Source of the DNA: Sisyra terminalis
Taxonomy: Eukaryota; Arthropoda; Insecta; Neuroptera; Sisyridae
Length of the DNA stretch: 64,000 nucleotides
Assembly: GCA_958496175.1 (NCBI GenBank)
Contig: OY292278.1
Span: 20,646,001 to 20,710,000 of the forward strand
Direction: 5' to 3'
In this document: positions 44,908 through 56,175 of the stretch, in pieces
Layout of the letters: the number at the start of each line of letters is the position of its first letter
Numbering within the stretch: the stretch's first letter is position 1
Notes under the pieces: model-generated
The model's input: only the letters and a program-made list of their open reading frames with translations
The model's database searches: none
What the model was told of the DNA's origin: nothing
Program-made: the position numbers and the translations under genes

Positions 44908-46388
44908 GTAAGTTAATTTACTTTAAATCTATTTTGACAAGTCTTTCCTTTTAGTGACCAAATTAAGTTACCAAATTGTACAGTTTTCCAAATTTGATAG
45001 AAGCACCGCATAGGTTATTTTCAGAGGAAAGTCATTAAAGTCATTAAGTATCTAAAATAAAAAAAATGTCAAAAAAAAACAAATAAACAATTGGTGTTTC
45101 GAGAAACAATTCTTACCTATCAACAATGATTATGATTTTTAATTTAAAGGTTATTTTTCCGAAATTTTCATTTGATTTTCTTCCAAATATTTATTTTGAC
45201 AAAAACGCCTCATTGTTGAACTTACGATAGTCATTTGCGTATACCATTTTCTTGCTAAACTTTAAACACCTTTTTCACATAAACTAATTAATTTTTCCAT
45301 GTTTTTTTTTATAAGAAAATTGAACAATTTTCATTGACACAAGTACCTTTCCTCGAAGATATTAATTTGGCAAATTCATGGCCCTCTTTTGACAGTCATT
45401 TGTTTTCGCATGATAAATTTTTTTAATTTCCAATTATTGACATTTAAACATTGGGGCATACATGATAATTGTTTGATTTTGCTATAATTAACATTTTCCC
45501 TGTGAGTTTCATTAATATTTAATTAGAGATCGAATATTTTCTCTCTGTATTTGTTTAGGGATATTTTCATATTGTAAACAGTTTGTATTGGTATCTGGGA
45601 AAAACAATTGAACGTTAGTTTATTGTTCCATTCATTACGCCACTTTTTCGTTCGTGTCCATTAATTTGTTCGCATGTAATTATCGACAATAAATAATAAT
45701 GTTTAACTCAATTTGTTTTCAATCGAAAAAAAAATTGTTTAAATCAATTAAAAGAATTGTTTAAAAGTGTTTAAATAAATCATTACGTGATTAAATGTGG
45801 AAACACTAGGCAGCAGAAGGTACGCTTTTTTTCTTCATTTTTTTTTTTAATTTTTCAAACACTGAAAGGAAAATTTTGCTCATTTTTCACCCCGAATAAT
45901 TTATTACAAAATCAATTTTCCAATTTGTTCCATTATTGCGTTCATGATGCGTATATTTTCACAATTTTTTTTTTTTTTTTTTTGATTGAAAATTGTGCTT
46001 TTAATTTGGTAAAACAAATGAAGCAAATGACTTCTGATTATGTTCTCTTCGTTTCGTTTTTCGTTCGTATTTCATTTCAATTTGGTTTATTATGAGGCCG
46101 GTGAAAGAAAATTTTCTCAACATGCGATATTTCGATTAAGGTTCGAGTTGGGTTCGATTTTTGGACGAAATTAGAAACGGGAGCGATTGTTGAAGATGAA
46201 GAGTTTGATGGGATAATTTGTGGAGAGTTAATTACGCGTGTTGGTGGGTGTTCTGATCAAATACCTTTACACTTCAGGATGAAAGTATTGGTTGGGTGAA
46301 AAAAAAAATGGGATTGACGGGTTTTTCCTTTGGATGTCGTGATGGAATTGCCAATACGGTGTTGATATAGTCGAATTTGGAGTCATGT
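44908..46388. other. AT-rich noncoding stretch, possible intron
   Basis: Long T runs (45966-45983 and others) and low complexity. The 102-codon frame at 45787-46095 is dominated by F from T runs and is not credible. If the donor at 44908 is real, this is intron sequence. Confidence 0.35.
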
Positions 46389-46428
46389 CACTGTCTAACT
46401 TATGTAAATTTACATAAGTTAGACAGTG
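46389..46428. repeat. Perfect 40-bp palindrome
   Basis: Arms of 20 bp (CACTGTCTAACTTATGTAAA and its exact complement) meet without a spacer. Both flanking bases break the symmetry. It may be two element ends joined head to head, or a recombination product. No target duplication is visible. Confidence 0.95.
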
Positions 46429-48117
46429 TCGGGTTGTCAGCGTTAGAGATGCATACCTAATGTCCTGTAGGTATTTGCCATTATTCCAGCAAATGGGTCA
46501 TTCCACTCAAAATTCTCAATACCATTTTTTTTTTATTGAAACATTTGTTCTAACTTTTATTCATGATATCCGTATTACTTCGTTATAATAAGTAATATAA
46601 ATTTATATTCAACAATGCCAACCTGAAAACCTTAAGCATTAAATTCAAATCCTATTTTTAATTATTTTTTTTGGGAAGTTTGCTAAGTTTTGCCTCGAAT
46701 TTGAAGCTTGGCTACAATGAGGTTGAATATTCACGTCTCATCTTATAGAGTATCTTTATTTTCTTTTCTGTAAATGGGTTTTCCTTATCCAATTTTAAAT
46801 ACTAGAAAGAATAAAGATCAAATACAATTGCATAGAATGAAATAAGAGCTCTTCAAATATTTGCGGATTTTTTTTCAATATAATCGATTTTAACAATTTC
46901 TGCCAAAAAAGAAGGTGCTAAATACAAAGAAGAAAACCATTGATAAGAAATTTCTGTCCAAGCACCGAAAAACATGACATCGTTGTTTTTGTTATGATAA
47001 TTGAAGAATGTTTCGATATTAATTTCACTTTATCCTGATGTAATCAGAGTTTTTGCTGACTATTGTTTTGGTGTGAAATAAAATTTAAAGGAAACAGTAA
47101 TATTACTTAAGGAAATTATGAATATAACATTTCAGTGTTTGACAAAAAAAAAATTATCGCTAAATATTAATAAGAAATGGAGATAAATGTTGATTACTGG
47201 CAAATTTTTAAAAGATAGTATGGACATTAGTATGGAATTAAAAAAGTATTGATTTCTTTGTTGTTATATTGGCTAGTATTTGAAGTAAAATTCAATTTTC
47301 AATAAAGTTAATCTATTGAGAAGTGACCAGAAGGTTGGGCTTAAAAACATGGCTACGTATTGTGTGCAACCAAAGAACTGCCCATAAATTTACATTGAAT
47401 GTATGCTTAAATGATTTTAAATGATGTTTCGACTGGATTGAATCAAATCTAGCTCAAAAAAATGCTATTGATGCAGGAAAAATTCTCGAACTTTAACATT
47501 TATTTTATTAAATGTGGTAAAATAATGAAAATACAAGTAGCTTACAATGGTCTCATATAAAAAAAAACTTCACGAAATTCAAGGATCAGCTTTGAAAGTA
47601 AGAATTTTTTTTGTTTTCTTTCCGAACAAATTTTTAACGTAAACAAAATTACCACCAAACTTGGGTATAGTCATGCAGTTTATTACTTTAATTAATCAAA
47701 GCACAGTAAATTCATTTTTCTACAAGGAGTTAATTTAATAGCTTCCATGTCAATTATAAAATTGTATTTGATTTTGAATTTAATTTTACTTAACTGCTTG
47801 ACATAGTTGTGTATTAAAGTGCATAAAAAACATAGTATTTTTTTGGACCACCAGACGTTGTGATCAAAGTGGTCAGTTTCCAATAGAATAAAGATGATAA
47901 ACAGAGTTTAAATAAGGACTAACAATTTTGATAATACCAACGTTGGAAAGAAAGCCATAAATTGGTCCCATAGAAATTGCTATGGCACTCATTTATGATG
48001 TCTCTTTCTAAGAACTAGTATCTTCCCGTGAAATTTTCACAGCCCAACACTGACACAACGACCAAATGGTAAAAATCAGCAATTTAATGAAATCAAAAAT
48101 ACATTTGAAACCATAAC
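46429..48117. other. AT-rich noncoding stretch
   Basis: No gene, RNA or bounded element could be supported. Confidence 0.45.
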
Positions 48118-48215
48118 AACAATCAGTTAGTTCAAATTTGAAACAATGATTGTACTTCACTTACACGTATGTGTTTACAATCTTTGTTCTCTGTCTTTAC
48201 CGACATAATATAGAA
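48118..48215 (-). repeat. Dispersed repeat family A, copy 3
   Basis: The complement of this stretch reads GTCGGTAAAGACAGAGAACA, AAGATTGTAAACACATACG, TGTAAGTGAAGTACAATCATTG, colinear with copies 1 and 2. It lies on the opposite strand, which excludes a simple segmental duplication with them. Confidence 0.5.
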
Positions 48216-51200
48216 ATTAAATATTTTTGCCTATTATTATATTGATGCAAATAAATTAATTACAATATGTTTTGCAAGATATTGTTTTCTTCCAAATATA
48301 ATAGTAATTATTAGGTCGAAAAAAATGAAATGGCAATTGTTTGAGTTCAAAGGAATGAAAATTTCCAAACCTAAACCTCTTTGTCTTATCTATTAAGTGC
48401 AAACCACCTTTGCTATAGTGAACCGTGATATTAAGAAAAAGTATGAAAAGTATTTGAGACATTTGTGAAGTAATCGAAACTATAATCAATTGCTGCAATA
48501 CTCTTATATGAGACAGGGGAATTACGTTAAAAAGTCTCTGGTGATTATGATAATTTTTGTATTTCAAAGGTACTCTATCTATTGTTGATTAAACGTCTCT
48601 CAGAAGACCGTAAATTGTTGACACTTTGAAAATATTGACTAAGACTGATTACGGTCTACAAGAATCAATAATTTTTGGAAAATTTCTTACGTAAAACCCG
48701 TAAAACAATCCTATAATCACTTACTGTAGAGGATATCTAAAATTTTAGTAGCTGAAATAGTTTTCAAAATTTCATATCTTTGCGTTAGATAATTCCAGGT
48801 TTATTATTGATTGTTAACTTTTTTTATTTTCTTGCTTTTCTTTGTCAGTAGCATCTAATACATCCTAACAATTTTTTATGTAATATGCCGATTTCAAAGC
48901 TATTGATTTAGAAATAAAATAGTGTTGGTATTTGTTATATTATTATATGATGGAGGGTGGGAGATTTAAAATAGCTTTATAGGCTTTATATAAATGCAAA
49001 CTGTTGATTTCTCGATAAGTTATGTGGGATCCTGAAATTTTACGTAGATAATTGAAATCCGTTATGATATATGTTACTTGTAAAAATGCGAACTATTTAT
49101 GAGGACCGACAAGCTTGCAGTTTTGTAAACCACAATTGGCTGTCTTTATGTGCAAATATGACGAAATATTCATACAAGGTATACTAAGCTCTACAACTGA
49201 AATATTTTGGGATGCGAAATTCAACGTACTTACATAAAATTCAAGTTCTCAATTATTATTTTTTAATTTTTGATCCAACATTGTTGTGCTTCTATTATAT
49301 AGTTACAATTTTTGTATCGACATTGCTTGTGAACGTTATTATCTTATTAGACGTTAACCAGAAACGAAAAACAAGTATATGATTTATAATATGGAGTAAA
49401 ATCGTTGAAGACAGGTCCATCACTTTTACTTTACTTCTGGAATGAATCTATTCCACCCGGTCTATGTAAAGTGGTTAGAAAATATGTGAATTAACACATC
49501 TGGCTATTTTTACCTTAAGGTTTTTACATTTCGAATACATTTACGAGTCATATGAGAAGATACTTCTAATTTGTAACGAAATATTAATGTAACCATATCC
49601 AAAACAGTAAATTATTGGAGAAGCTTCTCAAGCAATAAATCTTCCAAATCTCTACATCTGAAATCTTTTTTGTGAGGCATCCTTGATTTTTTATATTTTT
49701 AATAAACTCCCTCTTTTTGAATAAAAAAAACTTAAATAAATAAAAGTTGCAAAATCTATTCAGCTGCAATGCCCCCTACTTTTCAATTGTTCAATTTTAA
49801 GGGTCCTTTAAGGAAATTGTCAGAAGGGGAACTGAAGAGGTATGTTAAGTAGTAGTATACGATTCAAAAAACAAAACAAAAATCACTTTTGTATTACAGT
49901 AAAAGAAATATGTGGATTTTATGACATAACAAGGGTTTGAGTTCTCGTTAACTTGTGACTACTGTATCAATTTTGTTTTCCTAGTTTTGGCCGTATCTGA
50001 CGTTTTTCATTTCATCCCATTTTTTAATAGGTAGTACTAAAAATATCTGACTAAACAAAAACAAAACATGAGATGAAAAATGTTCATTTATTGTTATTTG
50101 GTCCCTTTTTCCTTGTAAATTTAAATAGTTTGATATCTGGTTTATAGTGATAACCAAAGAGCTCCTCTTAATATTCGTTACTCAGAGATACTATCTCATT
50201 GTTGTCGGCGTTTTTTTATTACTAAACATTTATTTTTAGTTTAGAAAAAGAAAATAAACCAGGGTGGCTTAGTTTGGTAAATAGAGTGAGCGAAGAAGTA
50301 ATCCTAGCATGAATTTATTGATTGCATTCAAAGTGATATAGACTGTTTTAAAGGGAGGTATTATTATTGATTATTATTGATAGCTTTTAATTTTAAAGAT
50401 AGTCAATAAAATTGGCTACAATTTAGTCTTAAGAAGGTAGATTCCCAGCCTTTTATGAATTACCACCTCCTTTTAGAGAAAATTATTGCTGACTCTTCTT
50501 TTCTTTGAAACGGTTCATTATATCAATTTCCTCAAGAGGAAGTAAGGATACTATACTTTATAGTAAGGATAATCCTTCTTAACACCACTCTTTTAATGTA
50601 CTCGTATCTGTTGCCACCTTCTTATAAGATTATAGCGCCTACCAGAGGTAGAAATCACGATTGACATCTTTTTTGCTTCTACTTTTCTTTTAGACCATTA
50701 TTTTGACTATTCTTTCATTTCTATTATAAGGCGAAAGAGGACTACTTAATGGTTATGAACTGACCTTAAACCTTGGCTTAGCATTGACTTGAACTGGAAC
50801 CTCTGTAAAATCTAAATTCTCTTTTTACTTGAAAGATACGTTCCCAGAAAAATCGAGTAAAAAAATTGCGTTAAAAGAGATATGGGTGTAAAAAAAATAA
50901 AAAGATATTGTTTCATTTAAGGATTTATTTCGTGGTAACACAAAGCAATTGGTGTAAAAATAATTTTTATTTTTTTTCAACTCGTATTAATCAAATTGGT
51001 TTAAAAAGAGAATTTGGAGTGTTTACTGCCTTAGCTCTAAGATGAGTGATCCTTTAATCATCTTAGGCACCAATTAATTGAGTATTAATTAGTTTTCAAA
51101 TGAACGATGTAAATTATGAAACTGAGACCTAAGGAAATGCCAATTTCGGCAATTTTCTTTGATTCTTAGATAAACAAATAAATTGATGTTAAATTTTTCA

Positions 51201-52353
51201 AAATTTCCGTTAAAATATTTCAACTTCTTCAGTCAGTATTTGAAATTAATATCATTGTTGGAACATTTTGGTTCTTGCACAAATATATGTCAAAAATATT
51301 CTAATTGTTTTGTAGATAACCACTCGTGTTGCACAATCAGTCTCATTTTTCTTAATGCTATGTTATTCATTTGTCCGATTTTGTGTTATCTACCAACTAT
51401 AAGAGCCAAACTGTTTCAATAATGATATTATCGTCAAATGCTACCTGAAGATGGAAAATATATCAACCAAACGTCTATACCTAAAAGCTTTAGTATTTAA
51501 AGTCCATTTTTAGGGTTTTATCGCTAAGATTATCTTAACTGAAGTTTAAATGATCTTAAAGTAAACTATTAATATCTATTTTATATTAGTGGGTAATAAT
51601 TTACTAAAGCAGAAACTTTCTCAAGTTCGTCGTATGTTGAAAGACAAACTATCCTTAAGTCTACTTAAAATAGTTTGTACTGTAAATAACTAATTTGGAC
51701 CTAAGACACATGGTTTTCAGGTATAGAAATTATTTTTGTATCCAAACTCCTGAGAAACCTCCAACCATTGTACCCAATACTTGTTATTTATAAAAAAGGA
51801 TTGCAATACCGAATATTGTTTTTTTTTTTTTTTAGGCAATTGTACAATTTTGTAATACCAGAATTCAGAAGTAAAAATACCGTTTTTGCTATTTGCTAGA
51901 AGCTTTTTAAATTGTCTCCATTGCATGTCCAGAGGTCAACAACATAGCAAATATAATATTTAAGATGATCCTTGTTCTTATAAAGATACTTAGAAACAAA
52001 AGTTCAGAATTCTCCAGAGAAGAATCTAGTTCAGTTTTGATTTTGATTGCATTGAGATTAATCAATACAACATTACATGACGTCAAAAAAAAAGTATTCT
52101 TTTCGAATTGTTATGATATTTGCAATTGAAATGTTATAGTATTTGTCACCCATAAACTTAAACTGATGACTGGAATGACCGCCTAGAAGTTTTCACATCA
52201 AAAGGAAAACATTTTTTTTGCTATTTTTATGGTATTGCGACTTGAGACATTATGACTTTATGGCTTACTTTTACGATGTGTTCATAAATTCTTTATTGCT
52301 TTTTTAAGTTTGTTTTTGATAACTGTAGCATTAGAGGTTATCACTTAGCATGA
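48216..52353. other. AT-rich noncoding stretch
   Basis: No gene or bounded element could be supported. All frames here are short and AT-driven. A hammerhead-like phrase at 51443-51480 was considered and not accepted. Confidence 0.4.
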
Positions 52354-52435
52354 GCTGCGGTGTCCGAGTGGTTAAGGAGATGGACTTGAAATCCATTGGG
52401 CTTTGCCCGCACAGGTTCGAATCCTGTCCGCAGCG
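52354..52435 (+). tRNA. tRNA-Ser (anticodon TGA), cluster gene 1
   Basis: An 82-nt class II tRNA with GCTGCGG/CCGCAGC acceptor stem and discriminator G. The anticodon loop CTTGAAA lies in stem ATGGA/TCCAT. The variable arm is GGGCTTTGCCC (four pairs), and the T arm contains GGTTCGAATCC. A run of T follows at once as a polymerase III terminator. It differs from its two neighbours only in the variable arm. Upstream there is GGTTATCACTTAGCATGA, a version of the spacer found before the other two genes, so it belongs to the same tandem array. Confidence 0.98.
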
Positions 52436-52508
52436 TTTTTTTTTTTTTTTATTTAAAAAATTATTCATTTAAACATAGTGAATCGATAAAGATTATCACT
52501 TTTCATGA

Positions 52509-52590
52509 GCTGCGGTGTCCGAGTGGTTAAGGAGATGGACTTGAAATCCATTGGGTTCTACCCGCACAGGTTCGAATCCTGTCCGCAGCG
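52509..52590 (+). tRNA. tRNA-Ser (anticodon TGA), cluster gene 2
   Basis: Identical to gene 1 outside the variable arm, which reads GGGTTCTACCC here, the same as in the minus-strand gene at 8968. It begins 155 bases after gene 1. The preceding spacer GTGAATCGATAAAGATTATC is shared with gene 3. A T run serves as terminator. Confidence 0.98.
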
Positions 52591-52658
52591 TTTTTTTTTT
52601 TATTTAAAAAAAATTTGTTCAAACATAGTGAATCGATAAAGATTATCATTTTCCATGA

Positions 52659-52740
52659 GCTGCGGTGTCCGAGTGGTTAAGGAGATGGACTTGAAATCCA
52701 TTGGGTTCTGCCCGCACAGGTTCGAATCCTGTCCGCAGCG
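52659..52740 (+). tRNA. tRNA-Ser (anticodon TGA), cluster gene 3
   Basis: Variable arm GGGTTCTGCCC; otherwise identical to genes 1 and 2. It begins 150 bases after gene 2 and shares its upstream spacer, so the unit of tandem duplication is about 150 bp and covers spacer, tRNA and terminator. The terminator is ATTTTTTTTT. All conserved positions for a working tRNA-Ser are intact. Confidence 0.98.
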
Positions 52741-53160
52741 ATTTTTTTTTATTAAAAAAAATCAGTAAATTTCATTTAAAAGCCTCTCATGATCGTTTCC
52801 GACGTCAATTATATCTTTTTTTTATTATGTTTTTCCACTTGAAAAGAATTGAACTCATTTTTTCACTTTCGTATATTATCATTAATCAGAATATTTTTTT
52901 TTATAATTGTATAATATAAGTGGTTCATTTTTTCGTTTAATGTGAATATAATTTATAAGAACAGCGAGAGAAATTAACCAAGGCCACACGATTTACATCA
53001 CTGGCTTTATTTCCGTTCCAGTAATGATTTCTTTTTTGAATTGTAACATTAAGAGGTAAGGTGCGATGTAGGTAGTGAGATCGATGAGGGTGATTGGAAT
53101 GATAAATGATGAATTTCGACTTGAAATATTTAAATATTTATAAACAGGCCTTTCATTTTG
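52741..53160. other. AT-rich noncoding stretch
   Basis: Nothing could be supported. Confidence 0.45.
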
Positions 53161-53760
53161 GCTATTGTTTGATCCATTGATCTTTCGGCATTTATGATAA
53201 TGCCATCGACCACAACAGCTTTGTCTCTAAATACCTTCCAGTCCCTACTGCCCTACTCCCCGTACGCATGTCATGGATGGCCAATTAACAATTCCGGTCA
53301 TTAATTAGTGACCGACAAAGCGTCGGGAGATGGGGGTGGGTAGCGATTGGGGTTGGCAACGCGCGGACTCATCCCGTCAGCATCATTCCTCTGGAGAGCG
53401 GTGAGATTTTGCTGCTCTCCCGACTGGGATCGGTCGGCTCATCGACACAAGAGTCGGGCTCGGACAAATTACATTTTCAATATATTCTCTATTTGTAACA
53501 CATGATTTGTTTTCGTTGTTTTCTAATGCTCAAATCATCCAATTAGGTCCATTGATCCGATCATTATAATTAAATAACGTTGAGGAGAGCGCGCGGTTGA
53601 TAAATTCAACCCAATTTGTTTCGGGACATGGGAGAACCACTAAAAATGGCACCGATTACAAAATTGATTATTTTTGAGACCGTCGCTAAAGCCATCGTGT
53701 CTTTTTTTTCCCCAAAAAAAAAAGGGTTGGCTGGCATAATGGGCGGCTAACGAAGCGAAA
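53161..53760. other. GC-richer, repeat-free island (candidate regulatory DNA)
   Basis: Balanced composition with words such as TTTCGGCATTTATGATAATG, CCAATTAACAATTCCGG, CATTAATTAGTGACCG and GGTTGGCAACGCGCGG, and clustered ATTA/TAAT sites. A pair GGAGAGCGGTGAG..TGCTGCTCTCCCGAC could form a stem. There is no frame or repeat terminus. It resembles an insect enhancer in texture, but function is not shown. Confidence 0.33.
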
Positions 53761-55090
53761 TAAATTTAAATCTATTCAAACAGACTGTAAATTGATAGAA
53801 TTTTTAATGTAAATAGAAAAAAATTTGCCACGCTAGCGACAACCCCATTTAGTGTTTATTTTATAAATAGTTATTAAATGAGCGTCCCTCGATCAATGCA
53901 TTTTTTTTTCTTGATTTCTTGTTTTGCAAAATAAATGCGGTTTTCAAATGAAAAACGAGAACAAAGTATTTCTCGGATTTCTTCAATTTTCCTCGTTTCT
54001 CAGATTATTTCTGTTTGGCTTTGCATTCACAATGTTCCAACTGCATTATACAGGATGATTCGCGGGCAAGTCTCGCGGGGAATTTAAAATCTAGAGTTGA
54101 TACAAAAACTGTAAATCGTATGACATTTTTTATCGTTCAAAAAGCAACTTGGTTAAGCGAATATGAAGTCGAACAGATTTATTGAGAATGATTCTTCACT
54201 GCTAGCCGCATCTTGGCGAATATTTTTGAATTATTTTTACATTAACCGGTCATTGCTTGGACGAGCATAATTTTTCTTATTTTTCCACCCAGTTTCTTGG
54301 AACGTTTACGTCGTAAAAATGTGCGATTATTCAGCTATCTGATTTCCATTACTGTCGCCAAAGTTTTGAATGGATTCTCGAACATAAAATATTTATGAAG
54401 ATACGTCGAAAAAATAAAGCTTTCTTCAACCAAAAATTGTATTCTTTGTCGTTTACAAAAAAATAATTCATCATCATTTTAAATCTTGAAAATTTCTTTG
54501 AAAAATTTACAATTTCCGTTATGTTATAGTTTTTGGCTCAACGAGCCATAAAACGAGGGTATTTGGTTAGGAAATGGTTGAAAATTCGTTAGACTATATT
54601 TAATTAAGAAATTTATTCAAACCTTCAAGGTAATAAATACGTTTTGAAAATTTTTATTTTGAATTGTAAGAATATTCAAATTAGGTTGTTTTATGTGAAA
54701 TATGATCGTTTTGAATATCATCTTATCGGGTAATCGAAACACTTTTGAAGTGAAACTTCTTTCATTTTCAAGTAACATTAAAGAAAAAAAGTTTATCCGG
54801 TCCCTGTTTTTTTTTATAAAATATTTGAATTTAATTAAAATATTATGTATTTTTGTCAGATATTAGATAAATGCAGTATTTAGAAGAAAAAAAAACTATT
54901 GCGGAGTAACTTATGAGAATGATTTTTTTTCACTTTTGAAACTCTGATGTTATGAAATAACATATGTTGCATGACAAATGAATCCCAAAATAACTAAACT
55001 ATCGATTAATCAATTATAAACTTCGATTATTTTCAAATTTACCCGATTAATAAAATTAGTACAAAAGTATTGAAATAAAAGATTAAGAAA
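53761..55090. other. AT-rich noncoding stretch
   Basis: No gene, RNA or bounded element could be supported. Confidence 0.45.
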
Positions 55091-55265
55091 ACTACTAGTG
55101 GTCGAGTGGTCTATGTTGCCACTCCAAAGTTGTTAGGTTGAATCCTCCAAAAGTTGAATCTTGTATCGAGCAAATTTTCAATATTTCTTGATTTATGGAC
55201 TTTTATTAACCATAGAGTCGTTAAAGACTTTAGTACTTATGAAAATAAGATAAATAAGAATTTAT
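55091..55265 (+). mobile_element. tRNA-derived SINE copy
   Basis: Head ACTAGTGGTCGAGTGGTC with a good A box (TGGTCGAGTGG), TTGCCACTCCAAAGTTGTTAGG, a mutated B box (GGTTGAATCC), body CTTGATTTATGGACTTTTAT and tail ATAGAGTCGTTAAAGAC..ACTTATGAAAATAAGATAAAT. It extends the body relative to 19029 with TCGAGCAAATTTTCAATAT, a phrase also present at 33774. Confidence 0.72.
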
Positions 55266-56089
55266 ATCAACAAATTAAGGTTAAATTTAATCAATGGTTT
55301 CTTCGTTTTTAAACAAAAAAATAAAAATAAAATAAAATAATAAAGGGTAATTCTGTTTGATATTGCAATACTTACACTGATACCCCTCAAATGGTGAGTC
55401 TACGGTGTATTTTGTGTGTTAAAAAGAATTATGTCACAATAAAAAAAACAAAATGATCTAAAGCTTTTTTTAAGAAAAAAAAAATGGTTTATTATTAGGA
55501 ATTGACTGTAAAAGACGTACAAGATAATCGAGTTCACTATAAAAATGCTCTTTTGATTTTTAATGGCTTAAGATTCACCGGTGCTAGAATCGTTATTGCC
55601 TATAAAAAATTAATAAATATTATGTCGAAAACCTTTTGTCAATAAAAACATTAGTTTCTGAAAAACAAAGTTACAGAAATTACCATAATTTTTTAATAAC
55701 CTACCATATTGCTCTACACAAGTTTGTAGGTATTCAGATAGTTTGTCCATTACTGAAAGCATGACTTGAATATTTTTGGCAGTTTTTTTCGTGTACGTGT
55801 ACATTTCTTTCCCATCAAAATTAGTCTCAAATTCAAAATCAATTACTACATTATTTGAAGTATTTCTAAAATCAAAAGAACCACAAGTTTTTTATATTTA
55901 TTATTTAATTGGTAATAACTTAATGACGTAGTTTGGGGTTTTCTTATCCGGGCCTAACCGGAAATTTGTCGACACATATTTTCATCCTTAGTCAAGAAAA
56001 TAAGTTGGTAAAATGTCAAATACCGTTTTAATTCTTTCATTTTTTTTAAAAAAATTACTCCTTGTTAGGAATATCAGAAATGAAACTAA
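55266..56089. other. AT-rich noncoding stretch
   Basis: No gene or bounded element could be supported. Confidence 0.45.
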
Positions 56090-56175
56090 TATCGATTTAT
56101 CGATGTATCGATATTTTTAAAAATATCAATATTGACTTCAATATTTCGAGGAAAAAATATTGATATATCGGTCAA
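56090..56175. repeat. ATCGAT-rich dispersed element, copy 1
   Basis: The first 27 bases (56090-56116, three ATCGAT words) are identical to 63590-63616. A reversed AATATTGATATATCGG follows at about 56155-56170, so the unit has weak inverted symmetry. Likely a small MITE end; no target duplication was found. Confidence 0.55.

Noticed and set aside
44754..44954. 66-codon plus-strand frame resembling a membrane peptide
   Set aside because: Its F/I/W content comes from T runs; it crosses the splice donor and has no homology that I can recognise.
45787..46095. 102-codon plus-strand frame
   Set aside because: Dominated by phenylalanine from poly(T); low-complexity artefact.
51443..51480. A third hammerhead-like phrase (CTGAAGA..CCAAACGTC) on the plus strand
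   Set aside because: The GAAA block is CAAA, stem II has only three pairs and stem I does not close convincingly. No Penelope-like sequence lies around it.
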